NCBI GenBank assembly: GCA_020404485.1
Contig: DYDT01000075.1
Location: forward strand, 1-11,042
Reading direction: 5' to 3'
Source: Rickettsia endosymbiont of Diachasma alloeum
Lineage (GTDB): Bacteria; Pseudomonadota; Alphaproteobacteria; Rickettsiales; Rickettsiaceae
Length of the DNA: 11,042 nt
In this document: positions 1-6,669 of the stretch, one piece after another
Layout of the letters: each line of letters starts with the position of its first letter
How positions within the stretch are numbered: position 1 is the first letter of the stretch
Notes under the pieces: generated by a model
What the model was told of the DNA's origin: nothing
Databases searched by the model: none
The model's input: only the letters and a program-made list of their open reading frames with translations
Made by a program: the position numbers and the translations under genes

Positions 1-95
1 AAAGGAGCGGATTGATCTGTCATATATGAACCAAGTATTTTTGCCTCTATCATCATGAATTATCAAAAAAATTCAACCATTTAGTCCTTACATCT

Positions 96-461
96 CTAAA
101 AATTGTCATGTAGTAAGAGTGTTTCTAGAAAATTAGCTATTAATTGTGCTGGCATAGCAGCTTGATTTGATGCTTTATCTTGCCTTGCATAACCAAAATA
201 AGGCATCACTAAAATTATTTTATTTGCTCCTACTTTTTTTGCAGTATCTACAAGTAAAAATAGCTCAATTAAACGATTATTAACAGGTTTTGAAGTGGAT
301 TGTACTATGATGATATCTTCATTATGTAGCGATTCTTGAATTTCTACCTTTATTTCTGAATCATTAAAACAAGTGATTTTAGGTTCAATATACTTGATAT
401 TTAACGTTATCGCTAAGCGTGTTACAAGTAGCTTATTACTACTGCCGGCTATTATTTTCAT
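96..461 (-). pseudogene. prs: Truncated ribose-phosphate pyrophosphokinase (PRPP synthetase) remnant
   Basis: The 121-residue product matches only the N-terminal domain of PRPP synthetase, which makes PRPP from ribose 5-phosphate and ATP. It starts MKIIAGSSNK, keeps the family's QST segment (residues 54-56) and the PYFGYARQD motif (87-95), and stops soon after the dimer-interface region. Bacterial Prs is usually about 315 residues. The C-terminal half with the PRPP-binding loop (a DDxxDTGGT-type motif) is absent, and the 95 bases downstream have stops in the reading frame and no recognisable continuation. The protein cannot be a complete synthetase. Rickettsia import nucleotides and lack de novo purine synthesis, so decay is plausible. 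Start: ATG at 461. Whether the remaining ORF is translated is unknown. Confidence 0.8.
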
Positions 462-480
462 GTTAAGTTAGTGATAATGC

Positions 481-511
481 AAATAGCGAATTATTAAATA
501 ATCCGCTATTT
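481..511. repeat. Strong hairpin upstream of the prs remnant
   Basis: AAATAGCG (481-488) pairs with CGCTATTT (504-511). After one A-C mismatch, six more base pairs lead to a very short loop centred on 496. It lies 20 bases upstream of the prs remnant start and downstream of the terminator of the next minus-strand gene. No long T run follows on the minus strand, so it is not an obvious terminator. Function unknown. Confidence 0.6.
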
Positions 512-578
512 AGTTAGAAATTTTTATTTTATGGTTAGCAAATTACGAAAGTACTTGTGTATTAGGAATAATTATATA

Positions 579-604
579 AAAAGTGGAAGTCGTTTTCCAC
601 CTTT
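579..604 (-). terminator. Rho-independent terminator after the small ORFan gene
   Basis: On the minus strand a stem of GTGGAA/TTCCAC, extended by a G-T wobble and three A-T pairs, encloses a 6-base loop (589-594) and runs into a T tract (complement of the A run at 578-582). It lies about 105 bases past the stop of the minus-strand gene at 710-1111. The plus strand also has T residues after the stem, so it could act in both directions. Confidence 0.7.
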
Positions 605-638
605 TATATTCAAATTTTAAATATTTAATGTTACTATG

Positions 639-652
639 AGATAGCTTCTATA
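639..652. repeat. Short copy of the 5708-5869 palindrome arm
   Basis: AGATAGCTTCTATA here is identical to positions 5859-5872 in the right arm of the long palindrome near mlaA, in the same orientation. No partner arm was found nearby, so it is either a degraded fragment of the same element or chance in AT-rich DNA. Confidence 0.35.
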
Positions 653-709
653 TGATAGCAAGGATCTAAATAATTATAATGCCCACTATTTACCGGTAAA
701 ACATATAAT

Positions 710-1111
710 TCATTTCCATTCTTTTACTTTTTTTCTTTTAGAAAATGTAGGACTTTCTTGAGATTCAGTAAGTATAGGACCATATTCAGGAGCTTTTTCT
801 ATAATATTACCTTGGTTATCGGTGTTTACAATTTCTACTTCTCCTCTGTGTAATTTACGAGCATTTATTACCGTTTTACCTGCTACCTTTCCTCCTTCCA
901 CAGCCATTTTTCCGCCTGCTATAGCAGCTTTTCCAGCGAATTTTGCTCCTTGATATGCTGCATAACATCCGATTACTATTAATGTCCCAAGTAGTTCTCC
1001 ATCATCACTATCGGAAGAACCATGTTTGTTTCCATATTTTGTTGTATTGAAACATGCTGTCTGCTGTTGGTTTGTAATTCTACGTATTTCTTCTGGATCT
1101 TGTTTAAACAT
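710..1111 (-). CDS. Small hypothetical protein with glycine/lysine heptad repeat
   Basis: I do not recognise this 133-residue protein; it looks like a Rickettsia-restricted ORFan. The N-terminus (1-38) is polar and ends in a Ser/Asp-rich stretch. Residues 40-53 (LLGTLIVIGCYAAY) are hydrophobic and could be a short membrane segment. They are followed by a Gly/Ala/Lys tract (54-81) in which GK or GGK recurs with a seven-residue period (K61, K68, K75, then K79), which suggests a glycine-zipper-like or amphipathic membrane-associated helix. The C-terminus is charged and ends in a basic cluster (SKRKKVKEWK). No signal peptide or enzyme motif is visible. An AGGT ribosome-binding sequence lies 6 bases before the ATG, a candidate promoter lies upstream and a terminator downstream, so it looks like a single-gene transcript. 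Coding potential is supported by the intact frame and these signals, not by homology. Confidence 0.6.
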   Translation of the reverse strand: MFKQDPEEIRRITNQQQTACFNTTKYGNKHGSSDSDDGELLGTLIVIGCYAAYQGAKFAGKAAIAGGKMAVEGGKVAGKTVINARKLHRGEVEIVNTDNQGNIIEKAPEYGPILTESQESPTFSKRKKVKEWK

Positions 1112-1136
1112 AATATTACCTGTAATTAATTAAGCT

Positions 1137-1164
1137 ATTTAATCATTTTATAATCAAAAGTCAA
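1137..1164 (-). promoter_or_regulatory. Candidate sigma-70 promoter for the small ORFan gene
   Basis: On the minus strand, TTGACT (complement of 1159-1164, 5/6 match to TTGACA) is followed after 16 bases by TTAAAT (complement of 1137-1142, 4/6 match to TATAAT). It sits 26 bases or more upstream of the ATG at 1111. In such AT-rich DNA the -10 match is weak evidence. Confidence 0.35.
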
Positions 1165-1198
1165 ATATTATTTTTAGAAATTCTACTTATTGTTATAT

Positions 1199-2455
1199 TT
1201 ATGGGAAAAATTTTGTAATTATTTGGAGATATTCATCAAGTATTTTTTGATTTCTTTCAACAAATTTTAGTGAATTTTTTTGATAGTTTTTTAACTCTAT
1301 AGAATTACTAGGATCAAGCAAATATTTCAGTGTATTGAATAACTCTTCACCGCTTTTGATTTGAATAGCTGCTTTACTTTGCAACACGCCTTTAGCAATA
1401 TCAGTGTTTTTACTCATGTCAGGACCAAAGATAATACAATTAGAAAAGTGTGCCGCTTCTAAAATATTATGCCCGCCTTGTTTGAAAGAGCCGCCAATGA
1501 ATGAAATTGATGCTACAGAGAAAAATAAACCCATTTCACCGAATTTATCAACTATATAAAGATCATCAGTTAAAACAGGTAAGTCATTCTGTGATTTAGC
1601 AGTAGCTGATAAATCTTGTGCTATGCAGTTATCAAGAATTGATTTAACTCGCTCAGGATGTCTCGGAATTAAGATAATATAGCAGTCTGTAACTTGTTTT
1701 TTTAAGTTTTTTATAATAGGTAAAATAATTTCCTCATCTTCCGGATGAGTACTAGCAAATACAATAACTCGCTTGTCTCTTAGATGTTCAGTCAGCTTTA
1801 CAAGCTCTTCTTGATTAACCGGAAGCTTTTCATTGGCAAATTTAATATTACCTAGATTAGTTGTGTTTGATATTCCAAGCTCATTAAATTTTTGTAAATC
1901 CCGTTCACTTTGCACAATAACTTTATTAAAATTTTTAACAATAAGCTGAAGAAAGCCTTTTCTTTTTTTCCAAGATTCAAAGGATTTATCGGACATACGA
2001 GCATTCACAAGTAATAATTTACACTCTTTTGCTGCTTCATTGATAGTAGCGGGCCATAATTCCGATTCTATGAAAATACCTAAGTTAGGTTGCCAGTTTT
2101 TTAAAAATATTTTAGTGAAAATAATATTATCTATTGGAAGTAGCTGATGAATAGCTATTTTAGGTAATTTGCTACTTAATATTTTAGCGGAAGATTGTGT
2201 CCAAGAAGTAACTAAAAAACGGATATCAGGATAACGCTTACTTATATTATCAACTAAATTTAAAGCAATCATAGATTCGCCGACGCTAGCCGCATGAATC
2301 CAAACTAAAAATCTATTATCTTGCCTATGTTTACCGATGACAAAACGCTCCTTAACACGTCTTATATCTTCTTTGCCTATTAATAAGCGAATGAAGATTA
2401 TAATAAAATAAATAGGTAATAACAAAAAACTTAAAAAGTAATATAAACGCATCAT
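1199..2455 (-). CDS. waaA (kdtA): 3-deoxy-D-manno-octulosonic acid (Kdo) transferase
   Basis: This inner-membrane glycosyltransferase (family GT30) moves Kdo from CMP-Kdo to the lipid A precursor, starting the LPS core. The 418 residues are close to the roughly 425 of E. coli WaaA. Visible features: an N-terminal membrane anchor (about 4-26), the N-terminal glycosyltransferase domain with WIHAASVGE (52-60; E60 is the family's catalytic glutamate), FIESELWP (128-135), IPRHPERV (263-270) for the nucleotide-sugar side, and GGSFKQGGHN ILEA (321-334) typical of the C-terminal domain. The start is one of two adjacent ATGs; the upstream one (2453-2455) overlaps the stop of lpxJ as ATGA, so the two are translationally coupled and act on the same molecule. 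Positions 1879-1905 inside this gene reappear at the right end of the window as a library artefact. No strong terminator follows. Confidence 0.95.
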   Translation of the reverse strand: MMRLYYFLSFLLLPIYFIIIFIRLLIGKEDIRRVKERFVIGKHRQDNRFLVWIHAASVGESMIALNLVDNISKRYPDIRFLVTSWTQSSAKILSSKLPKIAIHQLLPIDNIIFTKIFLKNWQPNLGIFIESELWPATINEAAKECKLLLVNARMSDKSFESWKKRKGFLQLIVKNFNKVIVQSERDLQKFNELGISNTTNLGNIKFANEKLPVNQEELVKLTEHLRDKRVIVFASTHPEDEEIILPIIKNLKKQVTDCYIILIPRHPERVKSILDNCIAQDLSATAKSQNDLPVLTDDLYIVDKFGEMGLFFSVASISFIGGSFKQGGHNILEAAHFSNCIIFGPDMSKNTDIAKGVLQSKAAIQIKSGEELFNTLKYLLDPSNSIELKNYQKNSLKFVERNQKILDEYLQIITKFFP

Positions 2456-3108
2456 TTTATTAAGTTCTCAGTTAAATTAACTAAGTATTTTTCAAGATTC
2501 ATATGATTTTGTACCTTATTATCTGTCAGCTCTAAAGGTGACCCTATTATTACTTTAATCGTACCAAATGGCAAAGGTATTATTAGTTTGTCCCAGCTTT
2601 TTAACCTAAAACATCTAGAAGTAGTGCTAACGATAGGAATTAGTTTTTTGTTGTATTTATAAGCAATTTCGGTAATTCCGCTATTTACTTTATATACAGG
2701 ACCTTTAGGACCATCGGGCGTAATTATTACATTTGCACCTTGAGAAAGCTTTTCGATAATACTCCGCAATGCTCCAAGCGGATTTTTATTGCTAGAGCCG
2801 ACTATAACTTTGCAGCTAAATTTACCGACTAAATCATTTAAAATCTTGCCATCTAAATGCGAAGATATTAATGCGTAGACATCTCTATGTCCTTTAAACA
2901 TAGCAGGACTCAATGCAAGCATATTATGCCAAAAAGCAAAAATTGCTCCTTGTTCGTTTAAAAACTTTTCTTTATTGCCATTGTCGTAAAATATAAATTT
3001 TTGTTTTGAAGTGAAATAAACAAACCGCAAATACCAATATAGTAAAATAGTAATTAAACTAAGTATAAATTTGTTACGTTTTAAAAATTTTTTAAAAGCT
3101 TTACGCAT
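2452..3108 (-). CDS. lpxJ: LpxJ-type lipid A late acyltransferase (DUF374 family)
   Basis: This 218-residue protein belongs to the DUF374 lysophospholipid-acyltransferase-like family. Seen: an N-terminal hydrophobic segment (about 14-32), AFWHNMLAL (58-66) with the conserved Trp-His, SSHLDG (82-87), VGSSNKNPLGALR (103-115), the signature TPDGPKGP (130-137), and SWDKLIIPLPFG (171-182). Known: Rickettsia members of this family (LpxJ) have been reported to add a secondary acyl chain to lipid A late in the Raetz pathway. The direct coupling to kdtA by a 4-base ATGA overlap agrees with a lipid A role at the inner membrane. It is preceded by a palindromic element and aatA, with 103 bases between the two genes. 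The family assignment is firm; the acyl-chain specificity is inferred from the relatives. Confidence 0.88.
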   Translation of the reverse strand: MRKAFKKFLKRNKFILSLITILLYWYLRFVYFTSKQKFIFYDNGNKEKFLNEQGAIFAFWHNMLALSPAMFKGHRDVYALISSHLDGKILNDLVGKFSCKVIVGSSNKNPLGALRSIIEKLSQGANVIITPDGPKGPVYKVNSGITEIAYKYNKKLIPIVSTTSRCFRLKSWDKLIIPLPFGTIKVIIGSPLELTDNKVQNHMNLEKYLVNLTENLIK

Positions 3109-3136
3109 TGATTTTTTATTAGTTTAGTAGTTGTAA

Positions 3137-3234
3137 CGTCATTGCGAGGAAAATTATAAAGTAATTTGACGAAGCAATCTCAGGAAGTTCGATAAGATTG
3201 CCGCGTCGATGTTACACATCTCCTCGCAATGACG
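3137..3234. repeat. Rickettsia palindromic element (copy 1), overlapping the 3' end of aatA
   Basis: The outer arms are perfect 14-base inverted repeats, CGTCATTGCGAGGA (3137-3150) and TCCTCGCAATGACG (3221-3234). The inner arms GACGAAGCAATCT (3168-3180) and AGATTGCCGCGTC (3195-3207) pair at 11 of 13 positions. It shares the blocks CGTCATTGCGAG, GACGAAGCAATCTCAGG and CTCGCAATGACG, in the same order and orientation, with the copy inside prmC/trmB. Its right arm encodes the last seven residues of AatA (ASLRGDV), and the stop codon follows within the element. This is the pattern described for Rickettsia palindromic elements (RPEs); I do not assign the subtype. Confidence 0.85.
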
Positions 3235-4432
3235 CTATAGAATTACAAGCCTGCTCAATCCGTAAACAAGCCTCTTCCAACTCTTCCATAGAGGTAGCAT
3301 AAGAAATCCTGAAATACCCCTCTAATCCAAAAGCAATGCCTGGTACTACGGCAACTTTTGCTTCTTCGAGTAAATATTCACCAAAATCGTTACTATTATT
3401 AATTACTTTGCCTGATTTAGTTTTAGCTCCAAAAATCTTATCGCATTTAATAAATAAGTAAAAAGCTCCCTCAGGTTTATAACATTCAAAATATTTCACT
3501 CTTTGTAGAATCGACAAAGCAAGATCACGTTTTTTCTCGAAATTTAAAGCATTTTGCACAATATAACCTTGCACGCCATTTAGTGCCTCAACGGCTGCTG
3601 CTTGGCTTATTGAGCACGGGTTTGAAGTACTTTGTGACTGAATAATAGTCATAGCTTTGATTAAAGCTTTCGAACCTGCACCATAACCTATACGCCAACC
3701 TGTCATAGAATATGCTTTTGATACTCCGTTAACAGTAAATATCCGATCTTTTAAATCAGGTGCTATTTCTGCTAAAGTATAAAATTTAAAACCATCAAAA
3801 GTAATATGCTCATAAATATCATCAGACATGACGTTTACATGCGGATGCTTTCTTAAAATCTCAGCAATATTTTCTAACTCTGAATGGCTATAGCTTGCAC
3901 CTGTCGGATTGCTAGGCGAATTAATAATAAGCCATTTTGTTTTAGGCGTAATTAACTGCTCTAAAGCCTTACCACTTAGTTTAAAGTTACTTTCAATACC
4001 GCAATTTGCAAAAACCGGAGTACCTTCAGCAAGTAAAACCATATCTGGATAAGATACCCAATAAGGAGCAGGAATAATAACCTCATCACCTTTATTTAAA
4101 GATGCCATAAATAGATTATATATAACTTGCTTGCCACCGGTGCTAACTATTATTTCATCAAGATCATAATCTATATTGTTTTCTCGCTTAAATTTAGCCT
4201 TTATTGCTTCTTTTAAAGCTGGCATCCCTTCAACATTCGTATATTTAGTAAACCCATCTTTAATAGCTCTAATGGCGGCTTCCTTGATATTGCCAGGTGT
4301 ATCAAAATCAGACTCACCTGCCCCAAGTGCAATAATATCAATCCCTGCTCTTTTAAGCTCAAGCGTTTTCCTAACTACTGCAAGCGTCGGAGACGGTTTT
4401 ATAGCATTTAATCGAGTAGAAATAATTGACAT
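3212..4432 (-). CDS. aatA: Aspartate/aromatic aminotransferase (PLP-dependent, class I)
   Basis: This cytoplasmic fold-type I aminotransferase interconverts aspartate or related amino acids with their 2-oxo acids, probably linking host-derived amino acids to the TCA cycle. The 406 residues match the subgroup Ib aspartate aminotransferases (about 400). Seen: TNVEGMPALKEAI (65-77), STGGKQ (97-102), PAPYWVSYPDM (121-131), NSPSNPTGASYS (171-182) with the conserved Asn175, SDDIYEH (203-209) with D205 and Y207 that contact PLP, VSKAYSMTGWRIGYG (237-251) with the Schiff-base lysine K239, and FRISYA near the C-terminus carrying the carboxylate-binding arginine. The last seven residues are encoded by a palindromic element and replace the native tail, which probably does no harm because it follows the conserved fold. 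Substrate preference within the family cannot be read from the sequence. Confidence 0.93.
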   Translation of the reverse strand: MSIISTRLNAIKPSPTLAVVRKTLELKRAGIDIIALGAGESDFDTPGNIKEAAIRAIKDGFTKYTNVEGMPALKEAIKAKFKRENNIDYDLDEIIVSTGGKQVIYNLFMASLNKGDEVIIPAPYWVSYPDMVLLAEGTPVFANCGIESNFKLSGKALEQLITPKTKWLIINSPSNPTGASYSHSELENIAEILRKHPHVNVMSDDIYEHITFDGFKFYTLAEIAPDLKDRIFTVNGVSKAYSMTGWRIGYGAGSKALIKAMTIIQSQSTSNPCSISQAAAVEALNGVQGYIVQNALNFEKKRDLALSILQRVKYFECYKPEGAFYLFIKCDKIFGAKTKSGKVINNSNDFGEYLLEEAKVAVVPGIAFGLEGYFRISYATSMEELEEACLRIEQACNSIASLRGDV

Positions 4433-4494
4433 AACGTTAGTCCGTATTGATGAAAATGATAATATAGTAAGTTTTAAATTCTGTGAAGAAAATC

Positions 4495-4638
4495 TTAATC
4501 ATCTAAATTTACTTCAACAAATTCGCCTTTTTCTGCTTGCTTAATAGATTCTTGTATCCACTTAGCATTAGCTTGATTAGATAATAAATATAGTGTTTCT
4601 TTTGTAGATTCATGATCTGCATCAGTAACTGATTTCAT
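4495..4638 (-). pseudogene. Truncated YefM/Phd-type antitoxin relic
   Basis: This 47-residue frame starts MKSVTDADHESTKETLYLLS. Its stretch from residue 9 (HESTKETLYLLSNQANAKW) through IQESIKQAEKGEFVEVNL resembles the C-terminal half of YefM-family antitoxins (E. coli YefM has ETAYLLRSPANARRLMDSI), the part that wraps the toxin. The N-terminal DNA-binding half, normally about 50 residues, is missing. The 78 bases upstream are almost pure A/T and cannot encode it, and no toxin gene follows: aatA begins 62 bases downstream. It is best read as the leftover of a type II toxin-antitoxin module. The ATG at 4638 may be fortuitous. A short expressed peptide that still binds a YoeB/RelE-type toxin encoded elsewhere is possible but unsupported here. 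Confidence 0.68.
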
Positions 4639-4716
4639 AATATAATAATTATTTTATTTAAAAATTTATAAAGATATGCTTTATTATATTAAATAATATT
4701 TAATTTAAAAATAGCT

Positions 4717-5733
4717 ATGCTTAATAAAATAAAGGATAAAATAAAACATTTTTGCTTAACGATAATAAATATACCAAATTTTATTAAAAACAAAATTCTA
4801 GAATTTAAAAAATATTTAAATGATTGTAAATATAAAATGAATCATTTAAGTGAAACCAATTATGAGCTTGGACTTGAACATTTATATAGAGGTAATTTAA
4901 ACGATGCGTTACTTAGATTTAAATTAGTTTATAACTTTTTTAGTCCTAATGACTCTAGAGTATATTACCAATTAGGTTGGACTTATTTTTTAAAAAATGA
5001 CTATCCAAAGGCCATAAAATATTTAGAAAAATCAAATGAAAAATATAAAACAATTTTTATAAATTTTTTAAAAAATTATAAAAATGCTACCGAAATACCT
5101 GTGAAAATTTGGGGAAAATACAGGGACTTAACTGCAAAAAATTATCCAAGTATTTTTAACAATGATAAAAATATTCATTTGCCTTATAGATTTATAAATG
5201 AGAGCTTGAAGCAAATAACTGACCTGCCAGATGATTATTCTATCTTAGAGCTTGGTAGTAATATAGGACTTGTCGGATACGAATTAGAAAAGCGTTTTCC
5301 AGAAAGCTTTACTTTAACAGCTGTAGAAATTTCTAATTTAATGAATGATATTCAAGAAGAATATTATGCTAACCTTAAAATTTATGATCAGATATATAAT
5401 GTTTCCATAAGTGAGTTTCTAAAACAAAATTCAAATAAATTTGATATTATATTAAGCTTTTGTGGATTAACTTTTACTAAAGATCTGTCTGCATATTTCA
5501 ATGTAATATATTCATCGCTTAATAAAGATGGGTATTTTTCTCTTTGTTTACCTACTAATCCTAATACGCACTTTTCAGTAAAACGTAAAGAATTTATTTT
5601 TAATTTAAATGAAATAAATAATATTTTACAAAAAAATAATTTTGTTATATTAACTTCTGAAGAAATAATACTAGCAGAAAATAATAAATACGGTATTATT
5701 GTATGTAAGAAGCTATCTGTAGATATATCTTAA
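4717..5733 (+). CDS. TPR-containing SAM-dependent methyltransferase-like protein, function unknown
   Basis: The 338 residues form two parts. Residues 1-40 are basic ([10 protein letters not shown] start) with no clear signal peptide. About 47-114 hold two tetratricopeptide-like repeats ([20 protein letters not shown] and [21 protein letters not shown]), a protein-protein interaction module. About 156-335 form a class I Rossmann methyltransferase: motif [10 protein letters not shown] (176-184), the acidic VE pair after beta 2 (203-204), [10 protein letters not shown] (242-251) and [10 protein letters not shown] (268-277). The layout resembles trans-aconitate/CheR-like methyltransferases preceded by TPRs; the substrate is unknown. 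No good Shine-Dalgarno sequence precedes the ATG, and the region upstream is very AT-rich. Its last seven or eight residues (KLSVDIS) and the stop lie in the left arm of a long palindrome, so the native C-terminus may have been replaced. It stands alone between a divergent antitoxin relic and mlaA. Confidence 0.85.
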   Translation: MLNKIKDKIKHFCLTIINIPNFIKNKILEFKKYLNDCKYKMNHLSETNYELGLEHLYRGNLNDALLRFKLVYNFFSPNDSRVYYQLGWTYFLKNDYPKAIKYLEKSNEKYKTIFINFLKNYKNATEIPVKIWGKYRDLTAKNYPSIFNNDKNIHLPYRFINESLKQITDLPDDYSILELGSNIGLVGYELEKRFPESFTLTAVEISNLMNDIQEEYYANLKIYDQIYNVSISEFLKQNSNKFDIILSFCGLTFTKDLSAYFNVIYSSLNKDGYFSLCLPTNPNTHFSVKRKEFIFNLNEINNILQKNNFVILTSEEIILAENNKYGIIVCKKLSVDIS

Positions 5734-5869
5734 CGCTAATTAAATTCTTTTTTGCTGCAAATTATAAGATTTTTTTGAAATATGAATAACTATTCCTTCA
5801 AAAATCTTATTAATTTTCGCTAAAAAAGCTTTTTAATTATCAATCAAAATATATCTACAGATAGCTTCT
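5708..5869. repeat. Long imperfect palindrome, probable palindromic element
   Basis: A perfect 21-base inverted repeat (5708-5728, AGAAGCTATCTGTAGATATA plus T; partner 5849-5869) encloses further nested complementarity. TAATTAAA...CTTTTTTGC near 5738-5756 mirrors the region near 5815-5838, and ATAAGATTTTTTTGAA (5764-5779) mirrors TTCAAAAATCTTAT (5797-5810). Almost the whole 162 bases can fold into one long stem. The left arm is the end of the TPR-methyltransferase gene; the right arm ends 22 bases before the mlaA start. A 14-base piece of the right arm (AGATAGCTTCTATA) recurs at 639-652. It differs in sequence from the CGTCATTGCGAG elements. It may also end transcription between the two genes. 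Confidence 0.8.
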
Positions 5870-5891
5870 ATAAGAAAACTGAAAATAAATC

Positions 5892-6647
5892 ATGAGAATA
5901 CTAATTATACTTTCGATTATCATATGTTCATTATTTGCAAAAGCTGATCTTGAATATGTGGACGATGACATATACAACTATAATGGTAGCAGTAATATTA
6001 ATGGTTGCCGAGAAGTTTACGATCCATACGAAAAATTTAACCGTAAAATATTTGCGTTTAATTCAGTGTTAGATTATATATTCTTACGTCCTTTAGCTGT
6101 TGGGTATAAAAACCTTACAAATGATTATATGAAAGCAAGGGTTAATAGTTTTGTTGGTAATATTGATATGCCACTTACTACTGTAAATTATGGGTTGCAG
6201 CTTAATTACGATAAGACTATGAAAAGCTTATGGCGGTTCATTATTAACACTACGCTTGGTGTTGGTGGGTTATTTGATGTGGCTAGTAAAGTAGGGCTGC
6301 CATCAGATCGTCAGACTTTTGGTAATACTCTTGCACATTATGGAGTAGGTCCAGGTCCTTATTTGGTGTTACCAATAATAGGTAGTACTAATGCAAGGGA
6401 TATGACTGACCCAATATTTACTAATTATGCACTTAATCCTTTAATGTATTATACCCATAAAGATTTTGAATTAAGTGTTTTAGCGATTAGTAAAATAAAT
6501 GATAGATATAATGTATTATCATTTAGTGATTATGTTATGCAGAATTCATTAGACCCTTATGCTACTATCAGATCGGCATTACACCAAGTTCGTGAAGCAT
6601 CTGTTCAATATCCCAAAAACTTTAAATGCCCTAACCTAAAAACATAA
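5892..6647 (+). CDS. mlaA: MlaA (VacJ) family outer-membrane phospholipid-removal protein
   Basis: MlaA sits in the outer membrane and takes mislocalised phospholipids from the outer leaflet for return to the inner membrane through MlaC, keeping the surface LPS-rich. The 251 residues match the family (about 250). Seen: a signal peptide (1-18, cleavage likely after LFAKA), the family start YDPYEKFNRKIFAFN (43-57), NSFVGNIDMP (85-94), NTTLGVGGLFDVAS (119-132), RQTFGNTLAHYGVGPGPYLVLP (140-161) and the ARDMTDP segment (168-174). E. coli MlaA is a lipoprotein, but the only cysteine in this signal region (C12) sits inside the hydrophobic core behind Ile-Ile-Ile and does not form a good lipobox, so type I processing is more likely. 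mlaC follows after 22 bases, forming an operon. The upstream region is occupied by a long palindrome, and no clear Shine-Dalgarno sequence is visible. Confidence 0.93.
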   Translation: MRILIILSIIICSLFAKADLEYVDDDIYNYNGSSNINGCREVYDPYEKFNRKIFAFNSVLDYIFLRPLAVGYKNLTNDYMKARVNSFVGNIDMPLTTVNYGLQLNYDKTMKSLWRFIINTTLGVGGLFDVASKVGLPSDRQTFGNTLAHYGVGPGPYLVLPIIGSTNARDMTDPIFTNYALNPLMYYTHKDFELSVLAISKINDRYNVLSFSDYVMQNSLDPYATIRSALHQVREASVQYPKNFKCPNLKT

Positions 6648-6669
6648 ATTCTAATTAAAAGAGGTTCTT

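Noticed and set aside
1..95. Continuation of prs in another frame
   Set aside because: Translations of the minus strand contain stops and only chance-level fragments (for example an FFD tripeptide); I could not support a frameshifted second half.
3137..3234. Terminal inverted repeats of an insertion sequence or a CRISPR repeat
   Set aside because: Each element is under 100 bp with no transposase, and the copies are single and far apart with no spacer array; the in-frame coding behaviour fits Rickettsia palindromic elements.
4176..4544. 122-codon plus-strand frame
   Set aside because: It lies opposite the strongly supported aatA gene and has no recognisable protein features; it is a shadow frame.
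5743..5891. Promoter for mlaA
   Set aside because: Many TATAAT-like strings occur in this AT-rich palindrome, but none pairs with a convincing -35 box at proper spacing.
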